Under the pieces are notes generated by a model. That model ran no database searches, was not told the origin of the DNA, and saw nothing but the letters and a program-made list of their open reading frames with translations. From Molossus alvarezi (taxonomy: Eukaryota > Chordata > Mammalia > Chiroptera > Molossidae), in contig CM073889.1 in NCBI GenBank assembly GCA_037176705.1, positions 103,371,890 through 103,435,889 on the forward strand: a stretch of DNA of 64,000 nucleotides. Direction: 5' to 3'. Each line of letters begins with the position of its first letter. Position 1 is the first letter of the stretch. A program made the translations under genes and the position numbers. This document shows positions 1 to 12,599 of the stretch, piece after piece.

Positions 1-875
1 ATGTACTTTAATTTCCTCTGAAAAGAAATCCACCGCCACCTTGTAAAAGACTAACATTCCAACTACAGCTCTGGAATGTTAATTCCCTACCTTAACAGCT
101 AGGCAGGGCTCTGTAAGTCACGTATGTGATGTAATTCCTCTGCTATTGTAGTGTAAGGGGATTTCACATAGTTTTGATATATCGTGTGAATTAGGCCAAC
201 AAAGTGCTGTGCTATGTCTTCATTAAAATAGGAGATGGTAATAATGCAACCATGTAGCGTGGTCTTGCAGCCTTTGAGTTATGAACATTCAGTAGCATCT
301 CTTTACTTGTGCTTAAGTTGGCATTTGTGAAGCAGCATATAATCAATTCATCAATAACTCGATTTTCTGTTAAGGAGATGCTGCATCATTTTGTATAAAA
401 ATCAGGGGCCATTGTATGATTTTATAAAAAGAGAGATATGCCAGCAAGGAGCTTGTTTGAAAAAACATTGAAAGCCTTCATTCAGGGATGATGATTTTGC
501 TTAACTAAGCCAAAGGTGAAATTGGATACAAATATTCAGTTCCTGAACTATTTTATTATTTTGCAACTACTAGAAAAGAGAGCACCAATTTGAGATTGCT
601 GGTAAGAATACATTACTTTTATCATGATTAGATACGGGTAAGTGTATTTATCTAAGAAATGCATAGTGAAAAATAAACTGATCCTAAAACTTAGAAGTTT
701 AAAACTGATCCTTTCCTCTTTCTTACAAATTTTGAAGAGTATACACAGTAGCTTAATGTGTCTCACAGTCACAACACAAAGTTGATGGGATGATAGAGCT
801 GACAGCCATGTAGAGAAGAAAACCTGGCCCTCCCGAAGTCTGCTGTGTATGTATATATTTTCTTTATTATAATTT
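1..875. other. Unique AT-rich noncoding sequence
   Basis: No coding exon or RNA gene is recognisable. Apart from a short inverted repeat near the left edge, annotated separately, this looks like ordinary non-repetitive intergenic or intronic DNA. Open frames here are short and carry no domain signature. Confidence 0.6.
52..81. repeat. Short perfect inverted repeat, TEAD-like arms
   Basis: Arms TAACATTCCA (52-61) and TGGAATGTTA (72-81) are perfect reverse complements separated by a 10-nt loop. Each arm contains CATTCC/GGAATG, the M-CAT core bound by TEAD factors in vertebrates, so the unit could be two inverted TEAD sites or chance. The pairing is read directly. The regulatory role is inference. 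Confidence 0.45.
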
Positions 876-985
876 CTGCCTATATATATATATGTATATA
901 TATAGTGAAATATATATATGTATATAGTGAAATATATATATGTGAAATATACACACACACATATTGGGGGGGAGAGAGAGAGAAT
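876..985. repeat. Compound microsatellite (TA/TG/CA then GA)
   Basis: Alternating TATATA and GTGAAATATATA units run into a short CA tract (about 949-962), then a G-run and a GA tract (971-984). Open frames crossing this region are low-complexity translations rich in Tyr and Ile, not proteins. Confidence 0.85.
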
Positions 986-3900
986 GAAAATTTAAAATAA
1001 AGTATTATGAATGCATGTAAGCTGGAGAAGGAAACTTCTCCATAATTCTATCCCTCCAGGGTAAGTCACTGTTCATTGGTTTTGTTCAATTTTTTGCTCT
1101 TTTCATCAGTTTTTGTCTCTGTGTCTATCTGCCACATAATTACTATGAAACTTGAGGAAAGTTTGTTTATTTTTGCATCACATTGAAATATTGGGCTCTG
1201 CATTTTTTTTAACCAAATCAGTAAATAGATCTTAAAACAACAGCGACAACAAAGCAAAAAACTCAAACATTTGGTACATAATTTAAAGCACATGATCCCT
1301 TCATGAGGTGTATGTAAGCCGAAGTTTGAGAAGTACTGTTCCAGTTCGAGCATAGTTCGAGCATGCTTCTTACTTGAGCCTCCACCATGTTCCCAGAGAT
1401 GGGATTGCTCATGAATTAGCAATGTGGTCAGTGTCATCACAGCTCGTTCATGAGACCCTCAAACCTGCGCCAAAGGACTGAATGCTGTACTCATTCAACA
1501 GCGTTAAGATCGGAATAACTGTCCCAGGGCTGGCTTACATCTACCCTCTTCTTTCAGACCATTCCACAGATTCCTCATCTATACCACTGATGGCTCAAGG
1601 CCTTCAATACACAGTGCTTTGAAGAATTATGCTTTCTAGTCTAATAATTTGTCACTAATCTCTTACAGCTTGGTGTTACTTTGCTAATGCTGTAAGTCTC
1701 TCCCTAATGAAACCATTAGTTTGGTGAAAGGAGAGACCAAGGACATGTTTTCTTTACCCCATTCCCTCAGTGTTTCGTTATGATCATGATGACGCGATAG
1801 TGCAGAAAACACCGAAGAAATGATTGACGTTCTTCCCTTGGAATTTAGGTGGAACTAAACATAGGTTGGCTTTCTGTGCTATGATGACTTCACAGGAAGA
1901 CAGTGTATTAAGCCTGAGATTCTATCAGCTCTCTGCAGGCAGGAAAACTAGGGCATTGCTGGCCTCCTCCCTTTTCCTCCCACGGCCTGGGCACCCTAAG
2001 TCTTCATTTCCCTCCCATTTTTATCAAATAGATTTTCAAACCACGGAGATTTCTTCCATTAACACATAGGAATTCATTGTCTTTCTCTGTGGCATCTTAG
2101 TCTTCTTGGAAATTAGCATCTAAAGGGCCAATCAGAATTGAACTGAAAACATCAAGTCTAAATATTAGAAGGTGAAGTGGTGATGAGAAATGTTCAAATT
2201 GGGAGATGTTAAGAAGAAATCTTACTTCATTAAATTAAACTGCAACATATTCTTCTTGTTCAAACCACATTTATTTTTGGTTCACTAAAGTACCATTGCT
2301 AGTTCAGCATTTTAATGGATGAGGTGATTAGAAATGTCATCTGTGGCATTACAAATGCAGTAACTTTGAATGATGGATCATCCACTGCTTGAGAAATGTG
2401 GTTTCAGTTGGAACATGGATCTCTACTTCTGAAGCAGTCTTAAGGCTTTTCATTGTACTGAAATCTACGGGAAACATCAGGTTAATAAAAGTTTGTCTCT
2501 GGTTTGTTGCAGAAATATTGGGGAGGAGGGAAAATCATATCTCACCTTCTGTCATACCACTGACTTGACCTGTAAAGATGATGGATATCGAGGAGTGAAA
2601 CTAGAAGGCACTGAATTTTCTTTTTAATGAATCAAAGCTGAGCTTCCTATAAATGATGCATTTGGGGGTATTTTTCATGGACTTGTCCACCTTCTAAAAG
2701 TTTTAGGCCTTGAATTACTCTAAGCTTGAGATGTATGCTTTGACTATTATTCTGTGCAGCATTGCTTTCTTTCCAGGAACAATGTAATTAAACTCTTGAT
2801 TGAATGAAGAAACATGCCCGTGGCTGTGTATGGCATTTTGATTTGGAAAGGCTTCTCCTCGCTGAAGCTAATCTGTTTCAGGATGGAAAGGTCAAGCGAC
2901 ATCTCAAAAGCTAGAACTGTTAGATCCAGCCTCTGTGTTCCTTTCTTCGAGGATGACAGGCCCTGTTTGTAGAAGCCTGGCCAGTCTCATGACTCGGTAA
3001 ATGATGGTTATTAGTTATGTTAGCTCCATTTACCCAGTCATTTTTGCTTCCTCCAGATCCACATTTGATGGTTATATTTCCTAACAGGAGCTGAGAAGTC
3101 ATTGACCTTGATAGCAGTAGATTTCTTCCTTGAAGTTATGCCAAGATCTCACATATCACATCTCTCTGGACCCTAATTCCAAGCATTGGCTTATTATCTG
3201 GTTGAAAACAAGATGTAGGAACAGTGGGAAGCACAGTCCAATTTACATTTAGTGAGCGTTCATAAACTCCTCAGGGGAGGCCACGGGAGAGAATATTTGA
3301 GTACCATAATGCTTTTTTTTTTATATATATTTTAGCCCATAGTTTTTATTTAGTTTTTCATAGCATCTAAAATCTGTGATTGAGTTTCTGTTTTGGGTGT
3401 GTGTTAACCCTTCAAACTAAGAATATCAAAGGAACCTAAAGGGAAATTGAATGTTTTATTGTTATCAAATGCTCAAGAAGAAAAACTGAAACTTTCCTTG
3501 TTACCCTTTGTGTGGCCAAATTGAGGAGTGGGGACAGAATCAAACAAAACTTGTCTTTGTTCTTTTAGCTCCCTACATTAAAAAAAAAAAGAGCATTTAC
3601 TTAAGTGGTTTGTAGATGCCTTTCTAGGGATTTATTTTGCTGGTTATAGTCTAATAGGATACTCAGAGCTCATCATGAAGTCTGTATTCAGACCAGGTTC
3701 AGCTCAGACTAATTAATGGAATTATGAAATCGATTGGTTCTGTTTCTATTTCTAGGACTCTTATATTTGAAATGAGAACATAAAAGTGGCAATCAGGTTC
3801 AGAAGGGCACCTTTCAGAGGCCCTCATTTCTCCTTTCTCTTATATTGCACAACCAATAAATAACACAACACATCTTCCTTCTTTGAAAGATTCTTGGCAG

Positions 3901-4640
3901 TTATCTTTTGGATACAAACCTCCCTGTCCATTACTTCAGGCTATGTCTTCTTTGATTCAGAAGACTCTACCACCAGGCAAAGATGGAATTTCCAGCAACT
4001 TCTAGAGCCAGGAGAGGTGACAGAACTTGAAGAGGGGCACAGGGCAAAAGCAGGAAAATTCGGTCTACTTGTGAATTACACACATTAGTTAAACCATTGT
4101 TTGTATTCAGCCAGCAAGTACCGGTATGGGTGTTCAGACTGATAAAACATTAAAATATTTTTTCACAGGTTGGTTGATATTTACTGCCTAGGATCTCCTC
4201 CAGTCTGATTGGCCAGTGCCTGTGCCACTTAGCTCTCAGATATCTCCCTTCCAGGATATCAACATTAGCTTTTCCCCGGTAACTTTAGAATGACAGGTAT
4301 ACACTCACCCGATCCTGGGTTATCTTGGTACCCTCTAGTCTGCCAGCTAGGCTGCCCAGCATGACTCCCCCATATGTTGGTCAGCTCCTGAGGACCCTGG
4401 GCTCCTCCTGTGCTTCACTGAAACTGTGACTCCTGGGCAGGTTGGTGTTCCCTGTGCCACTCTCCCATGGGTTCCAATGGGAATTTCAGATCTGAGAGAA
4501 GGTGGGGCCAGCTGTGTCTCTGATCTATTGATTGCTAATGTCATGTGTGCATTGTTGCTTCTGTTCTGTGGAGCAAACACTGACTGCCCTTCTGACCTTG
4601 GAGTCTTCATAGAACAAATTGCATAATGTAATGATTGGAT
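986..4640. other. Unique noncoding sequence
   Basis: No exon, RNA gene or young repeat is recognised. There are short homopolymer runs (T-run and TATATA near 3310, A10 near 3580). The stretch 2230-2400 is AT-rich single-copy-looking sequence. The stretch 4180-4620 is somewhat more GC-rich but has no recognised family, and open frames on both strands there overlap without any domain signature. Confidence 0.55.
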
Positions 4641-4840
4641 CGATTATTTCTATAATGATTTTTAAAACTTGTTGTTTTTGCTATATACTGAAGTAATTGT
4701 GTTCAATGAAGAAAACTTTAAAAAAGATAAATAGAAAAAAATACATGTAGATCACTATTATTGCATGGCCCAGAGACATTCTGTTAAAACTTTAATATTT
4801 GTGTATATATATGTTTTTCTTAATAGTAAGTGAGTCAGAC

Positions 4841-4898
4841 TATCTATCTATATACATCTATATCTATCTATCTATCTATATATCTATATATATATACT
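4841..4898. repeat. (TCTA)n/(TA)n microsatellite
   Basis: Imperfect TCTA units (CTATCTATCTATATAC and similar) grade into TATATA. The flanking 4700-4830 is A-rich and could be a decayed LINE 3' end, but I cannot assign it. Confidence 0.85.
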
Positions 4899-6206
4899 TG
4901 TATAACTTCTAAAAAATTTAAGCATCTATTGTTAACACAGTTTTAAGATCTGTAGTACAGTTGAAGAACTTGGAAGTCATCTAGTTTATTCTTCTGGCCA
5001 AGGGAAAAATATAGTATAAATGATGTAAGATCCTCTAGCTTCCTCCTCGATACCTTCAGTGACAGGGTCCCACAGCCTTATTGTACCTCTTTCTTCACTT
5101 TTGGATCATTAGTGACTCTAGAAAGTTATGTTTTAGTCTTGATGTAAGTTTTTTCTCTCTGTCTTCTACTCAATTGATCCTGGTTTGGCCCTTCTTAGCA
5201 CAAAGGGGTGGAAGTGGCACATGATGTGGTTTTGGGCATCGGAGCTGGCCGAGCTGTGGCAGGGTCCAGAGGCTTTGCCGAGCCATCCTCCTTGGTCATG
5301 AGGTTGAATACGTCTCATGATGCATCGGGTGAACCTTTTAACCTATTGTTCTCACTTTCTCTTTTCTACAGAGACTTATGTTGGGGGACTTGCATCAAAC
5401 TGGAAAACCGTAGAGGTGTTGAAAGCTCCAAAGAAATCTAAGTCATGTTTACCAAATTCCATGCATCTTTAGCTGGAGACAGTACATTTTAGGGGGGGAA
5501 ATTAGGATGTGTTTGAAAATAGATTGAGTTGGAAAATATTGAGAGGTTAATTCACTATCATAATATATGTTTAAACTTGTCTCCTGGTCCCCTTCCTTGC
5601 TCTCTGGTCTTGAGAAGATTAATGAGGTGATAATGCCCGAAGCCAAGCCTAATGTTTGAAAGAGGCGTGGTATGCAAATAGCAAGTAGCAGTGCTGTCCT
5701 GAGCAGAAGAGATTGCCCATGAGGTGGTTCACATGATTCTATTCCACTGACTAATTCTCTCATTTATCAAGTATTGAGACAGGAGGGATATAGTCGCCCA
5801 CAAAAGATGAGTTCCTTGATTACCATTTAGTGAAAAAGATGAACAGGTAACACATGACTACTCGTTACATTATGTAAGCTTTAATTATAATGGCGCCAAT
5901 ATCTTTGAAAGGAAAGAATTCTCATCTCCGTCTTCAAACTCGAGAAATGAGGATTTGGGGAGCAGTAAGGACCAGTGAGATTACAGAATATTGCTGTGGG
6001 TCTCGATCGCTGGTGACGGTGTTCATGGTCTGAGGAGTCAGAGGAGAGCATGGCAGGGAAGGAAAAAGTTCTGAAAGAAACGGGGAGTGATTCAGCAAGT
6101 GATTCTGAACTGGGTTGCAACTCAGTCCTCTCTCCACTGTGACCTGCTATTATTTACTCAGCGAGAAAGCGTTAATTTCTCAATGTGTTGTAGCCCTGTT
6201 CTAAAT
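4899..6206. other. Unique noncoding sequence
   Basis: No gene or repeat recognised. An open frame at 5208-5441 lies after a pyrimidine tract ending in CTTAG, which resembles a splice acceptor. The peptide has no recognisable domain and no matching donor was identified, so it is not called as an exon. Confidence 0.5.
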
Positions 6207-6412
6207 CAGAGGTCAGCAAACTCATCTGTAAAGGGCCAGAAAGTTAATATTTTTGGCTTTGAAGGCCAGGCAGTCTCTGTAGCAACCACTCGACTCTGCC
6301 ATAGTAGTATAAAAACAACCACAGATAATAAGTGAGTGAGTGTGGCTTTGTTCCAATAAAACATTATTTAAAAAAATACTCTGGATTTAGCCCGTGAATT
6401 TGCCAAAACCCT
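6207..6412 (+). mobile_element. Ancient nonautonomous hAT-type (MER-class) transposon
   Basis: The left end CAGAGGTCAGCAAACT, the internal block TAAAGGGCCAGAAAGTTAAT and the phrase GTGGCTTTGTTCCAATAAAA match a widespread mammalian MER-class hAT repeat that normally begins CAGGGGTCGGCAAACT. The right inverted terminus is decayed (near GAATTTGCCAAAACC). The exact Repbase subfamily name is not asserted. Confidence 0.7.
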
Positions 6413-7987
6413 TTCAAGGCCTGCATTTCTTGACCACAAACCTAAGGATGGAACTAAAGGTATCACCTTACTGAGTTGTTCTGCTCAGGATATAGCTTCC
6501 CACAAATCCACATATTCCTTACATTTTCTACATCATCACACCCTTTGTAGTGTCTACTGCTGTGTCTGTATGGAGCGGAAGGGAGAGATTTGGGCCTGTG
6601 ATTAATCTGCCATTTTGGCACATGATTTTCCTCCTCTAAACTTCTGTGTTTAAAATACTAATATTAATTATATAATCATGTGATCTCCTCCTTGGAGGGA
6701 ACCCAGGAGTTGTAACACAGTCTCATCCCCTCTGCATGTCCACCCTGCATCCCTGTCCCCATGTCATCCCATTATTTACATACATGGCTCTTCTGAGCAG
6801 AGCCAGACTTTTTTCCAGGTTTCATGCCGACTGTGGTGGCCGTGTTCTGTCTCAGGCTGGCTTAGCGCGTCCAGTGCCGACATCCGGCTCCTGGAATGAA
6901 CATCGATCAGTACAGAGAATCCGGAGAGGCCCTTTGAACCCCACCAGTGGGAAGTTTTTACCGAAGGATAGAATTGGAATTGGCTGACCAGAGAAAAGTC
7001 TCCGCGGGTGACGGTGTGCTGTGGGAATCACAGGCGTTCCTTCTGGGAGGGAGTCCCTCTGTGCCGCTGAGATCGCAGAGGCGTTGAGTGGCACGCTTGG
7101 CTCCTGCTTCCCTTGTCTCTGGAGGGGCTGCCCCAGTGCACATGGTGGACACCTGTGAGCTCACGAGCCAACGGCCTGCGTGGTTATCGGAATTTGTAGT
7201 TTCCAGACTTTTTTACTGAGAAAGAGACCCTGCTGTGTGAGACTGGGTTAAATCTGCTCTTGACTGGAGGCAGAAAGAAAGAATTTATGGCTGCTTAGAA
7301 GGGGGGCACACCCTGGGGCCAGGCTTAAAATATGTATATACTTACCTTGAAGCAGTACTATGGTGTGTTTTACTTCTAAAACTATTTTTTGTGTCTTGAA
7401 TTATTGATCCCTATTGTTTTGTTCTCCGTGGACATGCCCGTAACACTGCAGGGTCCACGTTTCTTTATATTTCCTTTAGAATTGGTCAGTAGTTACTTTG
7501 GGGGCTGGAGGCCATTCGGCATATATGGATAAAGGGGCATAAAGATGAGTTCATTTTAATCTCAGTGCATCCCCTCCTGTGCTTGGAGTGGTTGCTTTCT
7601 CCACCCTGGGAAAACCTGGCAGGTTTCCGTCTGTATTTTCCCCCTCTGTGGAGTTCGGCAGGAAAAACCGTCGCTTCCACCTAAGTGCTTGACAGCAGGT
7701 GCTGAGGAAGTGCTGTATTCCCACGTCCGTCTCAGACTTACCAGTGGTCTCTGGCTGGTGCTGCCAGTGACTTATTTCCAGTCCTTTGAATATAGTAACT
7801 GGGTTGCTTAAGAATTAGACCATTTACAAAGAGAGGGGGATCTCTCCCCACTGCTTCTACCTGTTCACCACGCTGCAGACTAAGGAAGTTACTTGTCTGG
7901 AAGACCCTCAATTAGACTGTTTTACTCCTGGATCATGTCTTTTTTCTGATCACCTACTCATCTGGGATTTTTTTTTTTCCATTTTAG
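6413..7987. other. Unique noncoding sequence with a GC-richer patch
   Basis: No gene recognised. The part 6840-7165 is richer in GC and CpG than its surroundings (for example GCGCGTCCAGTGCCGACATC). It has overlapping short open frames on both strands, none with a domain signature. It may be a regulatory element or an unrecognised repeat. Confidence 0.45.
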
Positions 7988-8259
7988 TAAATTCTGCACA
8001 AAGGCCCTGGCTGGTTTGGCTCAGTGGTTAGAGCGTCGGCCCATGGACCAGAGAGTCCTGGGTTCGGTTCCCGCTAAGGGCACGTACCTCAGTTGCAGTT
8101 TGTCCTGTGTGGGTGGCAACCACTTGATGTGTCTCTCTCACATCAATGTTGCTCTCTCTCTCTCTCTTCCTTCCTCTCTTCCTCCCTCTCTATCTGAAGA
8201 TAAATGTAAAAATGTCCTCAGGTGAGGATTTAAAAAAAGTTTAAATTCTGCACAAAGGC
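7988..8259 (+). mobile_element. Ves SINE with perfect 18-bp TSD
   Basis: The tRNA-like head starts near 8006 (CCTGGCTGGTTTGGCTCAG). It has an A-box core TGGCTCAGTGG and B box GGTTCGGTTCC, a pyrimidine-rich middle with TCTC and TTCC runs, and a 3' end GTCCTCAGGTGAGGAT followed by an A-rich tail. The flanking duplication TAAATTCTGCACAAAGGC occurs at 7988-8005 and 8242-8259 without mismatch, proving retroposition. The open frame 8016-8225 is simply this SINE translated. Confidence 0.96.
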
Positions 8260-9713
8260 ATGGGAATCTTACAAAATATGTCAGACAAATTCCCAAGCTT
8301 TGAGCAAATAAATACTGAGGTGAGCAGTACTTTAGTTATACTCACTTATTTTTGTCTCCAACCACCTAAAGGACTCACTATCTAGCAGATCACTGGCCAG
8401 ATTTCTAAATGAACCTCTTAGTGTCCCACAAAAGTAAGCTCTGCATAGCACTAGACTCTGTGTCTAACACTGAAGAAACCTTCTGGGGTTTGGTTGTGTA
8501 GTTGGGTTGTTCCAGTTCGGGTGGTGGAGTTCATTCCATCTTTGAGAGTCTGTGCATCAGCTGGCTTATTAGTCTAACCCATCCACAAGGTTCACCCTAT
8601 ACACCAAAGGGTAGATGGGTGTCTTTGGGCCTCTGGAGTTAGCAGCAGCCATCAATGTGGACATTAAAACTGTTTTATAGTGGTATGCAATAAGTCTACA
8701 TCTAATGTTGTTGATAGATTCTGCAACTTTAAGTGAAAGGACATATCATGAAACCAGTTTTACCATAGGCTAATTGATACATACAAGAGTTAAGTTTCTA
8801 AGGCATCTCATCAACATTATAATGAAACCATATTGAACAAAACAAACATTATTTGAGGGCCTGCTGTATATAGTTAATTATATGGCAGTGAGCCTGAATA
8901 TATGTTTCTGTATGTAGGGATATGTGTGCAAAAAACCTTTTTGACATTCATTAGCACAAGTATGAGACAGGATGTGTTTGTGAAATTTTGTGAATAAATG
9001 TGTGCACAGGTATAAGTATACTCATTTCCCCTACCCCCTTCCATCCCCGTCTTCACCCCCGGCTTAGACATCAAAGTGTCTAGACAACATAGAACTGAAC
9101 CACGCTGCACACACACTGAATTTAATTTGTGTGGCTCAGGGCAGCTTCGGGATCACTTAAGGGATGGAATGACAAAAGCCAAGATGATAAAAGAAGAGGC
9201 AGCCATCCAAAACAATCTCTTGTCCCTTTGGGAAAGGCAGTGCATTTTGCTAAAATCCTGTACTTAACACCGTTATCTTGTTAGAGATGTGGTCACCTCT
9301 ATTCCCGCACCAGTTTTGATTGTGCTGACAACACACCTATGGCTTATAATCAATGACCCCAGCTCTCCAGAGTGGAGTTCGCTTTTCAGAGAGAGAGAGA
9401 GAACTTTAAAAATGTAAACATAGCCAGAGAAAGAGTTTCATAGGAGAAGACACATGAATTCAGTATCGGCATCACTGGCTCAGAAGGTGGATTGAGGCAG
9501 CTTAGTGACCAAATTTTTTTTCCCCAGAAAATGTGCACGTCTCCCCCAACAATATGGCTCTTAACCAAAGTCAATTGCTGCAGTGAGCTCACCATTTTGT
9601 GATAGTCCTGAACACCTGTGGGGACTTGTGTTGTGGGTCTCAAAGTCTCTGTGTTCTACACGGTTCTCCTTTGGAGGGGGCTTTCATAAATAAACAGAGC
9701 CCACAAATCAGCA
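8260..9713. other. Unique noncoding sequence
   Basis: No gene or repeat family recognised. A short GA run lies at about 9390-9402. Open frames are short and without signatures. Confidence 0.5.
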
Positions 9714-9756
9714 ATTTTTCAGCCGCCTATTGCAAACAGTAGAGTGGCTGAAAAAT
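9714..9756. repeat. 11-bp perfect inverted repeat (possible stem-loop)
   Basis: ATTTTTCAGCC (9714-9724) and GGCTGAAAAAT (9746-9756) are exact reverse complements separated by 21 nt. The stem is too short for a typical microRNA precursor. A DNA-binding dyad or chance are both possible. Confidence 0.45.
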
Positions 9757-10274
9757 AACGAGATACCTGTACATAATCACCTGTGGACTTCTTCAGTGGA
9801 ACAATTTGGCTGTATTTTTGAAATTGTGATTTCTTTTATAATATATACATCACAGATTTGTTGATTTCTTCATGACACAAAACTTTCATTTCTCTCTTTT
9901 GTTCAGTGCTTTTTAGGGAATTGGACCATGTTGTATTTTATCATCTGAATAATGCCCTAAATTAATTTCCTCCCAGAGTCTTAGCTTTTGTAGGCTGAGT
10001 GATGCTAATGCCCTAGTCACTCTTTATCCCAAACATTCTTCTTTCTCTCTCCCCTAACAGGTGACAGGCTTTGCAGTAAAGAACCAATCACCTGGAATTG
10101 TTTGTGGGTACATTTGGTTATATCACATTTCCAAATTTAGACTATCCTTTAGAAACTTGTAAAGTTTACTGAACATAACCTAGGGATGGGTTTTTGTTTC
10201 TAGTGAGGATATTCATCATTGGGATTTGCTTCCTACTTCATGTTATAAGCTAACGGTTGTTTTTGCTTTAAACC
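9757..10274. other. Unique AT-rich noncoding sequence
   Basis: Nothing recognisable beyond ordinary AT-rich sequence. Confidence 0.5.
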
Positions 10275-10390
10275 CCAGAAGCTCCTCAAGGACAGATATC
10301 ATGTTCAGTTCATTTTCTATTCTTGTTGGAATCTGGGAGTGTTGGGAATGGACTGGGCACTCATGACATGTTTACCTGAATAAGTATAAA
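10275..10390 (+). mobile_element. Probable L2 LINE 3' fragment
   Basis: The sequence AGAAGCTCCTCAAGGACAG, followed by a TGTTCAGTTCATTTTC-like block and GGGCACTCATGACATG, follows the order of the L2 3' end (CTCCTTGAGGGCAGGGAC ... GGTGCTCAATAAATG). It is heavily diverged and called from memory of the consensus. Confidence 0.45.
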
Positions 10391-11774
10391 TGCTGTATAT
10401 ATTTCTGTGACTTAAACCTTATCAATGATAGGGGCAAGACATAAGAGAGGAATCCAAGAATATGGATAGGGCTAACATTAGGATGCCTGGAATTGGTCTT
10501 TTGAAGCCACAGACATTAACTGATTTGCCTGTAGTATAAAGAAGCAGAAAAGAGACAGTCCATCATATCAGCTTTGAGCTAGCCCTAACTAGACCACCTC
10601 ATTGTACCTTGGACTTCAGAGTCTTGACTTGGAATCAGTGCTTTGATGTGTTCTAGAAGGATGGATAACAAATGTCTTTTTACCTAAAACACCAATTTCA
10701 CACAGCCTGTGGGCAGGTTTATATGGGAGAAGGAAAGTTGAAAGCAGAAATAAATGTGTTATACTCCTTTTTAAATCCTTCCCATATTGATTTATCAGCC
10801 ACTTGGGACACTGACATTGTCTAAATGTCATGGCCATGCCTGGAATTAACAATCTGATAAAAGGCTTAGAGTTATTGAAAGGGAACCTGGGGGCTTTTTA
10901 GCTCTTCTTGATCCCCTTTGAGGGATGTGGCTGCCTTTTGACAGAAGCGTGTGTTAGGACCTAGATTAAAAATAAATCCAGATTTTTAGCTCTGTCTAGC
11001 CCTGAGTTCTGCATTGACTAAGGATTACATGTTGGTGGCACTGGGTTTGTGATCCACCTCACCATGAGATATAGCCAGTCTAGAGGAGTGCAAACATATG
11101 AGTGGACTTGGAAAAGTCTCAAGCAGAGTGACACTGTAACACTCATGTTGGAGATTTGTCCAAGGTTAAAGGAATTAACAAGCTAAATCTGCATTATAAC
11201 TTTTTATTAATAAATGGGAAAATAATGAAATGTTAGGCCCGGCTTAGCTCTTTGGGGACATTACCAATCATGTAATTAATCTTTATTGTTCATTATGAAA
11301 TTTCAAATAATGCTTCAGAACTAGCTTGTAAGAACAAATGTTGCTGCTGAGTGTTTAACACCAACATATTGTTTCTTAGTAGACCATCTGGGGAAGTCTT
11401 GAACCTTCATTGGGCTTTCTCTTCCTGGTTCAAAATGTGACTTTGAAAAGTTTGTGTGTGAAAGTCTTGTCTCTCAATTTCAGATGTAATTGTAGTGATA
11501 GGAAGTGTACTAACCCAGCTGTTACTGGATAATTCAGGGCAGTACAAGAAGATCTAGTGGCTAAGAATAGCTTCCTTAGAAGCAATTGAGACATTCTGGG
11601 GGTGGGGGCATATCCCTGGGGATGCCTGGTCAGATCCAGACCCCAACCTGAAGAAAACATATGAGGTCAGGGTGGCTGTTGGGGTATTAAATCAGTGAGC
11701 CACATGGTAAAGGCTGTAGAATTTTAGGGGAAAGTTTAGGTTCCCTACTCATTTATGCACTGTGAAAACAGCCC
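10391..11774. other. Unique noncoding sequence
   Basis: No gene recognised. The block 11160-11340 is AT-rich single-copy-looking sequence with several homeodomain-like TAAT cores (for example GTAATTAATC near 11273). It may be conserved, but this cannot be tested here. Confidence 0.45.
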
Positions 11775-11935
11775 TGCATTTTACTCTGGAAGACCTAGAT
11801 CCTGGGCCTATTAGGCTTTAGCTATAACTTTGGGCAAGTAATTCCCCATCTCCAGTTTCCCGTTTCTCATCTGTAAGATGACTTGGACAAAACCTGTTAA
11901 TTGACATAATGTAGTAGCGATGAAATAACTCTGGA
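11775..11935 (+). mobile_element. MIR SINE fragment
   Basis: CTTTGGGCAAGTAATTC, then CTCCAGTTTCCCGTTTCTCA and CTGTAAGATGACTTGG follow the MIR core order (ACTTTGGGCAAGTCACTTAA ... CTCAGTTTCCTCATCTGTAA). Diverged, as expected for this ancient family. Confidence 0.8.
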
Positions 11936-12414
11936 TTATATGTCACAATCTAACACCTTCTCCCAGATTTATCATTTACTCAGATAGAACACTCTGTTTC
12001 TCAATTGGAAGAACATTCTGCTATAGCCTGCCATACAAACGCCAATTAAGAGGTGCAGAAAGTCACACTGTGGTGTTACATTTGAATAAATGACACCATT
12101 CTGACTCATCAAGAATGTTGAGCTATTCGATAAGCAGGCAAATTCGTTAAAATTACAGTGGAGAGGGAGGGGGTGGTTGGTTCCTTAGTGCAGTCCAGAG
12201 TAGATAGGATGGACTTGAATTTCTCAAAAATAGGAGGATGGTTTCTTGTGTGTGTAGGTGCGCTCAGGTGCATGGTGCACACTGGCCACATGCAGAAAAT
12301 TCTGTGCTCAAAGTAACTATTGTTACTCCCTTAAGGTTCCCAACACTTGTTGATCAGTCTGTGCCTTTTTTTTTGTCTGTGTGATTGTTCCTCGAGGGAT
12401 AGTTCGCTTTCTCA

Positions 12415-12515
12415 TCTTCCCCATTCATGTATTCATTCACTGACTTGCTCAGCAACCATTTAGTGACTATTTACTGTGGTTACCGTTCCAGGCACTTCAC
12501 AGATACCATCTCAAT
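12415..12515 (-). mobile_element. L2 LINE 3' fragment (antisense)
   Basis: CATTCATGTATTCATTCACT then CAACCATTTAGTGACTATTTACTGTGG and CCAGGCACTTCACAGATACC (described in parts) match the reverse complement of the L2 3' terminus, which in sense reads TGCCTGGCAC...CAATAAATG...GAATGAATG. Confidence 0.65.
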
Positions 12516-12599
12516 TAAGTATGAACTTGTTGCCACCTTCACTACTTAGCACATGCCCCAAAGAGATATATACTCAGTTAATATTTGTTAGAGTAAATG

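Noticed and set aside
548..958. 136-codon open frame rich in Tyr and Ile
   Set aside because: Its N-terminal part is the translation of the TA/CA microsatellite, and the remainder has no recognisable motif.
5208..5441. Possible exon after a splice-acceptor-like pyrimidine tract
   Set aside because: A second pyrimidine-AG tract lies inside the frame, no donor with matching phase was identified, and the peptide matches no family I know.
6840..7165. Possible CpG-island promoter
   Set aside because: GC content is only moderately raised and CpGs are scattered. No TATA, initiator or transcription-unit evidence is visible.
8016..8225. Open frame beginning MAQWLERRP, with similar frames at 27.1, 34.9, 36.5 and 51.2 kb
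   Set aside because: Each lies exactly over a Ves SINE. The recurring peptide is the translated tRNA-like head and TCTC-rich body, not a protein family.
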